DNA of 21,295 nucleotides from a virus: positions 1-21,295 of the IMG/VR virus record IMGVR_UViG_3300046010_006818; one strand, 5' to 3'. Both the position numbers and the translations under genes were made by a program. The notes below the pieces were generated by a model. It searched no databases. It saw nothing but the letters and a program-made list of their open reading frames with translations, and was not told where the DNA came from. Positions 6,643-13,608 of the stretch are shown in pieces (within the stretch, counting starts at the first letter, position 1; each line of letters opens with the position of its first letter).

Positions 6643-7659
6643 ATGCGCAACGATACCCGCCACCACTTTGACGCCTACCTGAGCCAACTCGCCAAGCTCA
6701 GCGGCGTATCCGACGCCACCAAAACTTTTGCTGTAGACCCAACCGTCCAGCAGCGCCTTGAAACCCGCATGCAGGAATCAAGCGAGTTCCTAACCCGCAT
6801 CGGCATGCCCGGCGTCGACGAGCTAAAAGGCGAAAAAGTCGGCCTTGGCGTCAGCAGCACCATCGCCGGTCGCACCGACACCACCGGCTCCGGCGTCCGT
6901 ACGCCGCGTGACGTATCCGATCTGAGCAAGGACGGCTACGAATGCCGTCAAACCGACTTCGACACCGCCGTGCGTTACTCGCAATTGGACGCCTGGGCCA
7001 AGTTCCCCGACTTCCAGGCCAAGTTGCGTGATGCCATCCTCAAGCGCCAGGCGCTCGACCGCATCATGATCGGCTTTAACGGCACCAGCGCCGCCGCCAC
7101 TACCAACCGCGTCGCCAACCCACTGCTGCAAGACGTCAACATCGGCTGGCTGCAGAAGTACCGCACCCATGCCGCCGCCCGCGTGCTCAAAGACGGCAAG
7201 GCCGCCGGCAAGATCCTGATCGGCACCGGCGCAGCAGCCGACTACAACAACCTCGACGCCCTGGTCTTCGATGCCGTCGCCAACCTGATCGACCCCTGGC
7301 ACCGCAAAGACCCCGGCATCGTCGTCATCCTCGGCAGTAACCTGGTGCACGACAAATACTTCCCGCTGATCAACAAGGACCAAGCAGCCTCCGAGAAGCT
7401 GGCCACCGACATGATCATTTCCCAGAAGCGCATGGGCGGTAAGCAACCGGTAGAAGTGCCCTATGTGCCAGACAACGCCATGCTCATCACCAGCCTGGAA
7501 AACCTCGCCATCTACTGGCAGATCGGTGGCCGCCGCCGTCACGTCCAGGAGAACCCTGGCAAGAACCGCATCGAGAACTTCGAGTCCAGTAACGACGACT
7601 ACGTCGTCGAGGACTACGGCCTCGGCTGCCTGGTTGAAAACATCGAGCTGGAGGCCTAA
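6643..7659 (+). CDS. N: Major capsid protein precursor (P2 gpN family)
   Basis: This 338-residue protein builds the icosahedral shell; P2 gpN is about 357. The opening RNDTRHHFDAYLSQLAKLSGV is the family's N-terminal signature and contains the part removed by the O protease during maturation in P2. The middle holds VGLGVSSTIAGRTDT and the ECRQTDFDTAVRY segment seen in P2-type capsids, and the C-terminus has NDDYVVEDYG. CCGGAG lies just upstream of the ATG. It follows O by 42 bases and precedes M by five, preserving the P2 order O-N-M. No frame damage is visible. Confidence 0.95.
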   Translation: MRNDTRHHFDAYLSQLAKLSGVSDATKTFAVDPTVQQRLETRMQESSEFLTRIGMPGVDELKGEKVGLGVSSTIAGRTDTTGSGVRTPRDVSDLSKDGYECRQTDFDTAVRYSQLDAWAKFPDFQAKLRDAILKRQALDRIMIGFNGTSAAATTNRVANPLLQDVNIGWLQKYRTHAAARVLKDGKAAGKILIGTGAAADYNNLDALVFDAVANLIDPWHRKDPGIVVILGSNLVHDKYFPLINKDQAASEKLATDMIISQKRMGGKQPVEVPYVPDNAMLITSLENLAIYWQIGGRRRHVQENPGKNRIENFESSNDDYVVEDYGLGCLVENIELEA

Positions 7660-7664
7660 CCGCC

Positions 7665-8456
7665 ATGGCCATGAGTCCAGCCAAGCGCCATTTTCTGCAG
7701 GTGACTGCAGCCCAGGAGGCCGCCGCCGTTGCGCCGGCCGCCACCATGGCCGGTGCCAACAGCTACGAGCTGCAACTGGCCCAACTGGCCCAGCACCGTG
7801 CGCGCCTCAAGCAGGTGCAATCCAATCAGGGCAAGGCCGAGCTCAAAAGCGTGCTGCTGCCCGAATACCAACCCTACGTGCAAGGCGTTCTGCAATCCGG
7901 CAACGGAGCCCAGGACGAAGTCCTCACCACCGTCATGCTGTGGCGCATCGATGCCGCCGACTACCCCGGCGCGCTGGAGATTGCCGACTACGTCATCCGC
8001 CACAACATGAAAATGCCCGACCGCTTTGAGCGCACCACCGGCACCCTCGTCGCCGAGGAAATCGCCGAGGCTGCCCTCAAAGCGCAAAAGGCTGGCAACA
8101 GCTTCGCCCTGGATATCCTGGAGCGCACTGCACAAGTCACCGCCGAGCAAGACATGCCCGACGAAGTCCGCGCCAAGCTGCACCTCGCACTGGGCAAAGG
8201 CTACTTCGCCCTGGTGGATGCCGAAGCGCCCGCCGAACTGGACCACGTCCACCTGCAGGCCGCCCAAGCGCACCTCAGCAAAGCCATCGACCTCAACAGC
8301 AGCTGCGGTGGCAGAAAAGATCTGGAGCGCGTTGAGCGCCTCCTCAAGAAATACGCTGTGCCATTGGAAAACCCCGGTGATCAGGGGCCACAAGAGAACC
8401 CGGCAACCCCGGCAACTCCTGCAGCCGAAGATAACCAGGCAACCCCGGCCAGCTAA
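7665..8456 (+). CDS. M: Terminase small subunit (P2 gpM family)
   Basis: This 263-residue protein should recognise cos DNA and present it to the large terminase subunit; P2 gpM is about 247. Family features include an opening SPAKRHFLQV, then an ELQLAQLAQHRARLKQVQS helix, then SVLLPEYQPYVQGVL near residues 62-76. The C-terminus is a low-complexity tail rich in Pro, Ala, Thr and Asn, probably disordered. The ATG at 7665 is chosen, with GGAGG overlapping the end of N; ATG 7671 is an alternative two codons later. About 104 non-coding bases follow before the next gene, the largest gap in this operon. Confidence 0.93.
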   Translation: MAMSPAKRHFLQVTAAQEAAAVAPAATMAGANSYELQLAQLAQHRARLKQVQSNQGKAELKSVLLPEYQPYVQGVLQSGNGAQDEVLTTVMLWRIDAADYPGALEIADYVIRHNMKMPDRFERTTGTLVAEEIAEAALKAQKAGNSFALDILERTAQVTAEQDMPDEVRAKLHLALGKGYFALVDAEAPAELDHVHLQAAQAHLSKAIDLNSSCGGRKDLERVERLLKKYAVPLENPGDQGPQENPATPATPAAEDNQATPAS

Positions 8457-8560
8457 CCGAGCGTCCCCACGCACCCCGGCGGCTCGGGGATGCTCAGCCG
8501 GGTGACTCCTTCCCGCACTGAGCAGCCCCGACCACCGCCGACCTATTCGAGTGGCCAGCA

Positions 8561-8851
8561 ATGCAGCAATTCGCCGACCAGTACCTGTGCGAGTTCAAGC
8601 CGACCCCAGCAGACGAGTTTCTATTTGAGGTCGCCAAACAATACGTGCGCGACACAGAAGCCTACGACCGCACTGTATGCAGTGGCCCGATCATCAACGG
8701 CAGCATCATGCCGGCAACATCTCATCAGGCCGGTTTGAGCAGCCGTAACGCCTCTAAGCTTTTTGCCACTTTGCTCAATCAAAACGCTGGCAGCTTCACA
8801 GCCAAAGAGCTTCGCCAAGAGATCTGGCGCATCGAGGCTCGCGGACTATGA
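8561..8851 (+). CDS. Unrecognised 96-residue phage protein between M and L
   Basis: I do not recognise this protein. It is 96 residues, mostly soluble and probably helical (DEFLFEVAKQYVRDTEAYDR near 19-38, ASKLFATLLNQN near 64-75), with no signal peptide or membrane segment. It sits between M and L, where P2 has no gene. Its stop overlaps the start of L as ATGA, so it is built into the head operon and probably translated with it. Its codon use looks somewhat less GC-rich than that of its neighbours, which hints at a later insertion. Upstream, bases 8457-8560 hold no gene, only a short inverted repeat (CCGAGC at 8457, GCTCGG at 8482). Possible roles are a head accessory protein or a moron. Confidence 0.7.
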   Translation: MQQFADQYLCEFKPTPADEFLFEVAKQYVRDTEAYDRTVCSGPIINGSIMPATSHQAGLSSRNASKLFATLLNQNAGSFTAKELRQEIWRIEARGL

Positions 8852-9312
8852 GCGGATTCATCGCCAACGGCGCAACCAGCACAGCCCACCCCATCACCCA
8901 AGGCGGGTTTTGGCCAGACCTGGACGGCACCCACCTGCGCGCCGCCATGCGCCTCACCTCAGCCGTCACCGATGCACGGCTGGAGGTCGCCACCTTCAAC
9001 GCCATCATCGAAGCCAACCGCGAGCTGGCCACCTACCGCGCCGCCCGTGAGGCCGAAGGCCACACCACCCTGGCCGCCGTCCCGGCTGAACAACTCAAAA
9101 ACGAAAGCGCCCTGGTGCACCTCTACCGGCGCGTCATCTACTGCAACACCTCCGCCGAACTGATCGAGCGCTACCAGGGCTTCGACGCCACCAACAGCGG
9201 CGACCAACGCGCCAGCGAAGAAGAAAGCAGCCCCGACCAGCTGCGCCGCGACGCCCGCAAAGCCTTGCGCACCATCCTCGGCATCAGCCACGCCACCGTG
9301 GAGTCGCTGTAA
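8848..9312 (+). CDS. L: Head completion/stabilisation protein (P2 gpL family)
   Basis: This 154-residue protein should act after DNA packaging to complete the capsid and prepare the vertex for tail joining; P2 gpL is about 169. Family-like features are an N-terminal TAHPITQGGFWPDLD segment, RLTSAVTDARLEVA, and a C-terminal helix with RRDARKALRTILGI. It starts at ATG 8848 inside the stop of the preceding gene (ATGA) and ends in TAATG with gene X, so it is coupled on both sides. Position and composition support the call. Confidence 0.9.
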   Translation: MSGFIANGATSTAHPITQGGFWPDLDGTHLRAAMRLTSAVTDARLEVATFNAIIEANRELATYRAAREAEGHTTLAAVPAEQLKNESALVHLYRRVIYCNTSAELIERYQGFDATNSGDQRASEEESSPDQLRRDARKALRTILGISHATVESL

Positions 9313-9521
9313 TGACCACCCTGCGCGCCCACCAAGGTGACACCGTCGACGCCATCTGCTGGCGCTACTACGGCCGCACCGCTGGCGTGGTCGAGCAGGT
9401 GCTCGAAGCCAACCCCGGCCTGGCCGACCTCGGCCCCGTGCTGCCCAACGGCACCCTCATCACCCTGCCAGCGGCTGCCACCCAAGCCGCCCAACGCCAA
9501 GTGGTCAACCTATGGGACTGA
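9312..9521 (+). CDS. X: Tail protein X (LysM-like)
   Basis: This 69-residue protein is an essential small tail component in P2 (about 67 residues). It has a LysM-like fold signature: THR-like opening TLRAHQGDTVDAICWRYYG, then EQVLEANPGL and LPNGTLITLP. LysM-like modules in this family probably act at the tail tip or in the tube rather than binding cell wall directly. Its ATG shares a base with the stop of L, and its end overlaps the following hydrolase gene by ten bases. Confidence 0.93.
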   Translation: MTTLRAHQGDTVDAICWRYYGRTAGVVEQVLEANPGLADLGPVLPNGTLITLPAAATQAAQRQVVNLWD

Positions 9522-9994
9522 TCTACCTCGCCCTCTACAAAGGCAAAGGCACCCTGTTCAACCGCCTCATTCGCCTCTGGACGGGCTCCAAATACAGCCA
9601 CTGCGAACTGGTCATGCAGGGCGGCCAGTGGCTGTCCGCCTCAGCCATGGACGGTGGCGTGCGCCTGAAAATGATCGAACTCAACCTCGAACACTGGGAC
9701 CTGATCCCGCTGCCATGGGCCAAGCCAATCCCTATATGGGATCTATACGAGCGGCACGAAGGCAAAGGCTACGACTGGCTCGGCTTGTTCTTCAGCCAAC
9801 TGCTCGCCAGCGGCCTGCACAGCCAGCGCCGCATGTTCTGCAGCGAGTTCTGCGCCGCAGCCTTGGGGTTTTCTAGCCCGCAACGCTACTCCCCGGCGCT
9901 GCTCGGTGAAGTCGTAAACCGCATCAACCGCCTGCCGTTTGTGCAACTCGCTCACGGCCTGACCGACCGCCAAGAAAGGACGCCCCATGGCTGA
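9512..9994 (+). CDS. Permuted papain-like (NlpC/P60-type, YiiX-like) cysteine hydrolase
   Basis: This 160-residue protein resembles circularly permuted papain-fold hydrolases, in which the catalytic histidine precedes the cysteine. The candidate pair is His30 in SKYSHCELV and Cys110 in MFCSEFCAA, with YDWLGL at 87-92 matching the usual segment before the cysteine. Cys114 is a second candidate. No signal peptide or clear membrane helix is present. The gene is wedged between X and the first holin, overlapping both by a few bases, at the entrance to the lysis cassette. P2 has no counterpart there. Possible roles are peptidoglycan or lipid cleavage during lysis, processing of a virion protein, or host modification; the substrate cannot be inferred. 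Family confidence is moderate. Confidence 0.65.
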   Translation: MGLIYLALYKGKGTLFNRLIRLWTGSKYSHCELVMQGGQWLSASAMDGGVRLKMIELNLEHWDLIPLPWAKPIPIWDLYERHEGKGYDWLGLFFSQLLASGLHSQRRMFCSEFCAAALGFSSPQRYSPALLGEVVNRINRLPFVQLAHGLTDRQERTPHG

Positions 9995-10352
9995 GCCCAC
10001 CACCAGCACCGTTATCGCCACCGCCGCCGCCGGCGTTGGCCTGGCCACCCTCATGCCCGCCCTGGATGGCAACGCCCTGTTCGGCGCCATCATCGGTGCC
10101 GCCCTGATCGCCATGAACCAACGCGACCTCAAAGCCTGGCAGCGCTGCACCGGCCTCATGGTTTCCGTGGGGGCTGGCTACGTCAGCGCCGCCGAAATCG
10201 TCGCGCAAACCCCCATCACCCAAACCGGCCCCGGTGGTTTTGTCGGGGCCATCATCGTCGTGCCCATCGCCCTCAAGGTGCTGGAACTGATCGAAAAGAC
10301 CGACTTCGCCGCCCTGGTGCCCGCGTGGTTCAAGCGAGGCAAAGGAGAGTGA
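9987..10352 (+). CDS. Putative holin, 121 residues, multiple membrane segments
   Basis: This protein is predicted to sit in the inner membrane and release or activate the endolysin. Hydrophobic stretches lie at about 8-26, 29-43, 54-72 and 84-102, separated by the polar loop NQRDLKAWQR. The C-terminus is positively charged (WFKRGKGE), as in many holins. It overlaps the papain-like gene by eight bases and precedes a second small membrane protein by two. The holin call rests on topology and location beside an endolysin; there is no catalytic motif to confirm it. It could instead be the antiholin partner of the next protein. Confidence 0.75.
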   Translation: MAEPTTSTVIATAAAGVGLATLMPALDGNALFGAIIGAALIAMNQRDLKAWQRCTGLMVSVGAGYVSAAEIVAQTPITQTGPGGFVGAIIVVPIALKVLELIEKTDFAALVPAWFKRGKGE

Positions 10353-10354
10353 CC

Positions 10355-10636
10355 ATGCTAGCCAACCTCAGCAGCCTGTTGCCGCTGCTCGCCGCCGTCG
10401 CCTACATCGCCTCAGCCATGCGCCTGGTGTGTTTCCAGCGCAACGGCGCGCGCATCCGCCGGGGCATATCCCTGCTCGCCTGCCTGCTCATCGCCGCCCT
10501 GCTCTGCGCCGGGCTGGAAATCCTGCTCTACCACAAGCCCGTCAGCCCCTGGCAAACCGCCGTGGCCGTGCTGTTGTGCATCATCGTTTACCGCTCACGC
10601 GGCAACCTCGCCGCCCTACTGAGGCCCACCCCATGA
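10355..10636 (+). CDS. Putative second holin or antiholin, 93 residues, three membrane segments
   Basis: The protein has three hydrophobic segments at about 5-24, 38-58 and 66-80, with a basic cytoplasmic loop (FQRNGARIRR) between the first two and a basic tail. This resembles the LydA-type three-helix holin superfamily and, in size, the P2 holin Y (about 93). ATG 10355 is chosen because AAAGGAG lies just upstream; a longer frame from 10325 would overlap the previous gene. Its stop overlaps the endolysin start as ATGA. Two adjacent small membrane proteins suggest a holin/antiholin pair; which is which cannot be told. Confidence 0.75.
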   Translation: MLANLSSLLPLLAAVAYIASAMRLVCFQRNGARIRRGISLLACLLIAALLCAGLEILLYHKPVSPWQTAVAVLLCIIVYRSRGNLAALLRPTP

Positions 10637-11487
10637 CCCAGTCCCAACGCCTGCGCCACGGCTCCAAAGGCCAAGCCGTGCTGCAACTGCAACGCGCCCT
10701 CAACGCCAACGGAGCCAAGCTGTTTGCCGATGGCGACTTCGGCGACGAAACCGAGAAAGCCGTGCGCGCCTATCAGCTCAAAGTCGGCCTGGTTGTGGAT
10801 GGCATCGCAGGCCCCAAAACCCTCGCCGCCCTCGCTGGTTACAGCTGCCGGCAAATGTTGCGCAATACCACGCTGGTCGCCGCCGCCGAGCGCCTGGGCG
10901 TTGAGCTGGCCGTGGTCTACGCCGTCAACGAGGTGGAAAGCAGCGGCGTGGGTTTCATCGACAACGGTAAGCCGAAGATTCTGTTCGAGCGCCACCAGAT
11001 GCACCGCCTGCTGGCCACCCCCCAGCACAAAGACGACGATGCCGCCGCACTCAAAGCCCACGCCGACCAACTCGCCCAACTGCACCCCAACCTGGTCAAC
11101 ACCCGCCCCGGTGGCTACGCAGGCGGCACCGCCGAACACCAGCGCCTGGCCAATGCCAAAATGATCGACGCCCTTTGCGCGCCGCAGGCCTGCAGCTGGG
11201 GCGCGTTCCAAATCATGGGCTACCACTGGCAGCACCTGGGCTACAGCAGCCTCGACGACTTCCTCACCCGCATGGCGCAGGACGAAAACCAGCACTTCGA
11301 GGCCTTCGTGCGCTTTATCGAAGCCGACTCCGCCCTGCACAAAGCCCTCAAAGCCAAAAAGTGGGCCGAGTTCGCCCGCCGCTATAACGGCCCAGCCTTC
11401 GCCCGCAACCTCTACGACGTGAAGCTGGAGCGCGCTTACGAGCGGCATGCGGCATGCGGCTGTGGTGGCCAGCAGGTGGCCGCGTGA
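10633..11487 (+). CDS. Endolysin: peptidoglycan-binding domain plus N-acetylmuramidase
   Basis: This 284-residue enzyme should cut the glycan strands of the cell wall at the end of infection. Residues about 7-68 form a PG_binding_1 repeat (LRHGSKGQAVLQLQRALN, FADGDFGDETEKAVRAYQ, GIAGPKTLAAL). Residues about 75-270 match the N-acetylmuramidase (DUF3380) domain: the probable catalytic Glu lies in VNEVESSG (Glu100 or Glu102), followed by ILFERHQM and the SWGAFQIMGYHW block at 188-199. P2's own endolysin K is a different, smaller enzyme. No signal sequence is seen, so export depends on the holin. It starts inside the stop of the holin-like gene and ends in GTGA with Rz. Confidence 0.93.
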   Translation: MTQSQRLRHGSKGQAVLQLQRALNANGAKLFADGDFGDETEKAVRAYQLKVGLVVDGIAGPKTLAALAGYSCRQMLRNTTLVAAAERLGVELAVVYAVNEVESSGVGFIDNGKPKILFERHQMHRLLATPQHKDDDAAALKAHADQLAQLHPNLVNTRPGGYAGGTAEHQRLANAKMIDALCAPQACSWGAFQIMGYHWQHLGYSSLDDFLTRMAQDENQHFEAFVRFIEADSALHKALKAKKWAEFARRYNGPAFARNLYDVKLERAYERHAACGCGGQQVAA

Positions 11488-11927
11488 CCACCCTGCGCCA
11501 AATCGGCTACGGCCTCGCCCTGTTCGCCGCCCTCGGCCTGCTGTTCTGGGGCCAGTACCAGCAAGGCCAAGCCGTGGCCGCCCGCGAAACACTGGCCGCC
11601 GAGCGTCAGCAGCACGCCGAGCAACGCATCCAGCGCCAAGCCGTCACCATCACCACCCTCACCGATGCCCTGGAAGCCGAGCGCACTGCGCAAGCCTCCC
11701 TGCGCAGCACGCAACACCTGCTGCGCCAAGGCCTCACCCAACGCGAACACCAGATCAAGGAGCTGCAACGTGAAAACGCCGAACTGCGCCATTGGGCTGA
11801 TCAGCCTCTCCCTGCTGCTGCTCGCCGGCTGCGCGAACGCCCCGCCATCACCGGAGCCGCTGGTTATCGAAACTGGCTGTCCGGCAGTGGTGCCGTGCCT
11901 GCTGCCAGCAACCAGCCCGAGCACTAA
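11484..11927 (+). CDS. Rz-like inner-membrane spanin subunit (i-spanin)
   Basis: This 147-residue protein should span from the inner membrane into the periplasm and, with Rz1, fuse the two membranes at lysis. It has an N-terminal membrane anchor (about residues 7-23) and a long coiled-coil region at about 30-105 rich in Ala, Gln, Glu and Arg. It corresponds in position to P2 LysB. The start is taken as GTG 11484, which overlaps the endolysin stop as GTGA; ATG 11454 would add ten residues encoded by the end of the endolysin gene. A second reading frame, encoding the lipoprotein partner, begins inside it at 11770. Confidence 0.88.
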   Translation: MTTLRQIGYGLALFAALGLLFWGQYQQGQAVAARETLAAERQQHAEQRIQRQAVTITTLTDALEAERTAQASLRSTQHLLRQGLTQREHQIKELQRENAELRHWADQPLPAAARRLRERPAITGAAGYRNWLSGSGAVPAASNQPEH

Positions 11928-12033
11928 CGGCGAGCTGCTCACCGAACTGGAACGCGCCGAACTGGCCTGGTCCGAATGCGCCGCCCAGGTCGACATGATC
12001 TACAACCACCAACAGCCGCGAGCAGACCCATGA
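11770..12033 (+). CDS. Rz1-like outer-membrane lipoprotein spanin (o-spanin), embedded in Rz
   Basis: This 87-residue lipoprotein begins at GTG 11770 in a different frame from Rz, with AAGGAG seven bases upstream. It has a short signal peptide ending in the lipobox LLAGC, so Cys21 would be lipid-modified and anchored in the outer membrane. A Pro-rich segment (APPSPEP) follows, as in known o-spanins such as P2 LysC. The C-terminus extends about 100 bases beyond Rz and contains a helical NGELLTELERAELAWSECA segment. Its stop overlaps the start of R as ATGA. The nested arrangement is the usual one for spanin pairs. Confidence 0.88.
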   Translation: MKTPNCAIGLISLSLLLLAGCANAPPSPEPLVIETGCPAVVPCLLPATSPSTNGELLTELERAELAWSECAAQVDMIYNHQQPRADP

Positions 12034-12509
12034 ACAAACCCGAATCCCTGCGCGCCCACCTGCTGGCCAGCGTGCGCGACCTCAACGCCCAGCCCGACCG
12101 CCTCATGGTCTTTATTGACCAGGGTGTGATCCGCAGCACCGCCGCGCCGGGGCTTTCGTTTGAATACAGCTACACGCTCAACATCATCCTCACCGACTAC
12201 CCCGGCCACCCGGATGCCGTCGCCATCCCGTTGCTGGCATGGGTACTGGTCAACCAACGCGACCTGATCGAGAACCTCGAAAAAGGCAAAGACGCCATCA
12301 GCTTTGAGGCCGACGTGCTCGACAGCAGCAAAGTAGACCTCTCCATCAAGCTGCCACTCACCGAGCGCGTGATCGTCAAAAAGCAGGACGATGGCACACT
12401 GATCGTCACCCACCCCGAAGAACCCACCGTCGAAGAAGCCCTCACCCTCAGCGCCCTGCGCCTCGAAACGCCCGACGGCGAAGTGATCGCCCAATGGGGC
12501 ACGCCGTGA
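12030..12509 (+). CDS. R: Tail completion protein (P2 gpR family)
   Basis: This 159-residue protein should form part of the tail terminator or completion complex with S, needed to join tails to filled heads; P2 gpR is about 155. The family pattern is visible in MNKPESLRAHLLASV, FIDQGVIRST, YSYTLNIILTDYPGHPDA and VLVNQRDLIEN. The ATG at 12030 is inside the stop of Rz1; a frame reaching back to 11976 is ignored because it would overlap Rz1 deeply. It ends in GTGA with S, so Rz1, R and S appear to be translated as a coupled series. Confidence 0.92.
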   Translation: MNKPESLRAHLLASVRDLNAQPDRLMVFIDQGVIRSTAAPGLSFEYSYTLNIILTDYPGHPDAVAIPLLAWVLVNQRDLIENLEKGKDAISFEADVLDSSKVDLSIKLPLTERVIVKKQDDGTLIVTHPEEPTVEEALTLSALRLETPDGEVIAQWGTP

Positions 12510-12961
12510 GTGATGAACTAACCGCCCTGGAAGACTGGGCCGGCGCGCTGCTCGCCAAACTGCAACCGGCCGAGCGCCGTAAACTCAACCAAAGCGTGGC
12601 GCGTGAGCTGCGCCGCAGCCAGCAACAGCGCATCGCCGCCCAGCAAAACCCCGACGGCAGCGCCTACACCCCGCGCAAACCCCGGCAAAACCTGCGCGGC
12701 AAGCAAGGCCGCATCAAGCGCCAAATGTTCACCAAACTGCGCCAGGCCAAACACCTCAAACTGCGCAGCACGCCCGACAGCATCACCCTCGGCTTTATGC
12801 AGCGCACCGCCCGCCTTGCCCGCGTGCACCAATACGGCCTGCGTGACCGCCCCGGCCGCAACGCCCCCGACGTGCAATACCCCGAGCGGCAACTGCTCGG
12901 CTTCACCGATGCCGACCTCGATCAGATCCGCGACAGCCTCCTGCAGCACCTCATTCCCTAG
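12506..12961 (+). CDS. S: Tail completion protein (P2 gpS family)
   Basis: This 151-residue basic protein is the partner of R in tail completion; P2 gpS is about 150. Recognisable segments are LTALEDWAGALLAKLQPAER at the N-terminus, QQQRIAAQQNPDGSAYTPRK in the middle and LARVHQYGLRDRP with YPERQLLGFTDAD toward the end. I chose GTG 12506, which overlaps the R stop as GTGA and gives the family-like opening; ATG 12494 would add four residues. It is the last gene of the O-to-S unit, and the next late promoter box begins eight bases after its stop. Confidence 0.92.
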   Translation: MSDELTALEDWAGALLAKLQPAERRKLNQSVARELRRSQQQRIAAQQNPDGSAYTPRKPRQNLRGKQGRIKRQMFTKLRQAKHLKLRSTPDSITLGFMQRTARLARVHQYGLRDRPGRNAPDVQYPERQLLGFTDADLDQIRDSLLQHLIP

Positions 12962-12968
12962 CCGCCTG

Positions 12969-12989
12969 TTGTTTGCCCCACCCTGACAA
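12969..12989 (+). promoter_or_regulatory. Late-activator dyad for the V-W-J-I-H unit
   Basis: TTGT at 12969-12972 and ACAA at 12986-12989 are separated by 13 bases, the same geometry as the site between P and O. CGCGCGCGCG follows 20 bases after the box, then GGCAGCATC in the -10 region predicted from P2 spacing. The distance from box centre to the V start codon is 57 bases, exactly as for P. It corresponds in place to P2 promoter PV. No intrinsic terminator separates it from S, so read-through from the head unit is possible. Confidence 0.72.
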
Positions 12990-13035
12990 ACCTCGCGCCG
13001 TGCGCCACTCGCGCGCGCGGGGCAGCATCAACGGC

Positions 13036-13608
13036 ATGAACATCACCGACCTCGCCCGCCTGCTCGAAAACCTCATCCGCTTCGGTACAGTCGCAGCGGT
13101 ACAGATGCAGCCGCCCCGCGTAAAGGTCAAAACCGGCACCCTCACCACCACCTGGCTGCCCTGGCTCGCCCTGCGCGCCGGAGCCGACCGCGAATGGGAC
13201 CCGCCCACAGAAGGCGAGCAAGTCATCCTGCTCAGCCCATCCGGCATCCTCGCCCAGGGCGTGGCCATCACCGGCCTTTTTAGCGACCACATCCCCGCCA
13301 ACGGCGAGCGTGAAGCCCTCCACCGCCGCACCTACCGCGACGGCGCGGTGATCGAATACGACAGCGAAGCCCACCACCTGCGCGCCACCCTGCCAGAGGG
13401 CGGCATCACCGATATAACCAGCACCGGCGGTATCAACATCACCGGGCCGATCAACCATATCGGCGACTACACCCAGCAGGGCGACCAGAACGTCACCGGC
13501 ATAGTCACCGTCAGCGAAGACGTGATTGCCGCCGGCATCAGCCTGGTCAACCACCGCCATAGCGGCGTGCAAGCGGGTAGTGCCAAAACGGGAGGCCCCA
13601 CCCCATGA
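13036..13608 (+). CDS. V: Baseplate spike protein (P2 gpV family)
   Basis: This 190-residue protein should trimerise into the membrane-piercing spike below the tail tube; P2 gpV is about 211. It has an N-terminal OB-fold-like part (RFGTVAAVQMQPPRVKV, EGEQVILLSPSG, QGVAITGLF) and a repeating C-terminal beta region (ITSTGGINITGPINHIGDYTQ). A His-x-His motif (VNHRHSG, residues 173 and 175) lies near the end. In P2 gpV such an HxH set binds iron at the spike tip. ATG 13036 is preferred over a longer frame from 12973, which would run through the promoter box. No Shine-Dalgarno sequence is evident. Confidence 0.93.
   Translation: MNITDLARLLENLIRFGTVAAVQMQPPRVKVKTGTLTTTWLPWLALRAGADREWDPPTEGEQVILLSPSGILAQGVAITGLFSDHIPANGEREALHRRTYRDGAVIEYDSEAHHLRATLPEGGITDITSTGGINITGPINHIGDYTQQGDQNVTGIVTVSEDVIAAGISLVNHRHSGVQAGSAKTGGPTP

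Noticed and set aside
8457-8560. Promoter or terminator between M and the 96-residue gene
   Set aside because: A six-base inverted repeat is present but there is no T-run, no late-activator dyad and no convincing promoter hexamers.
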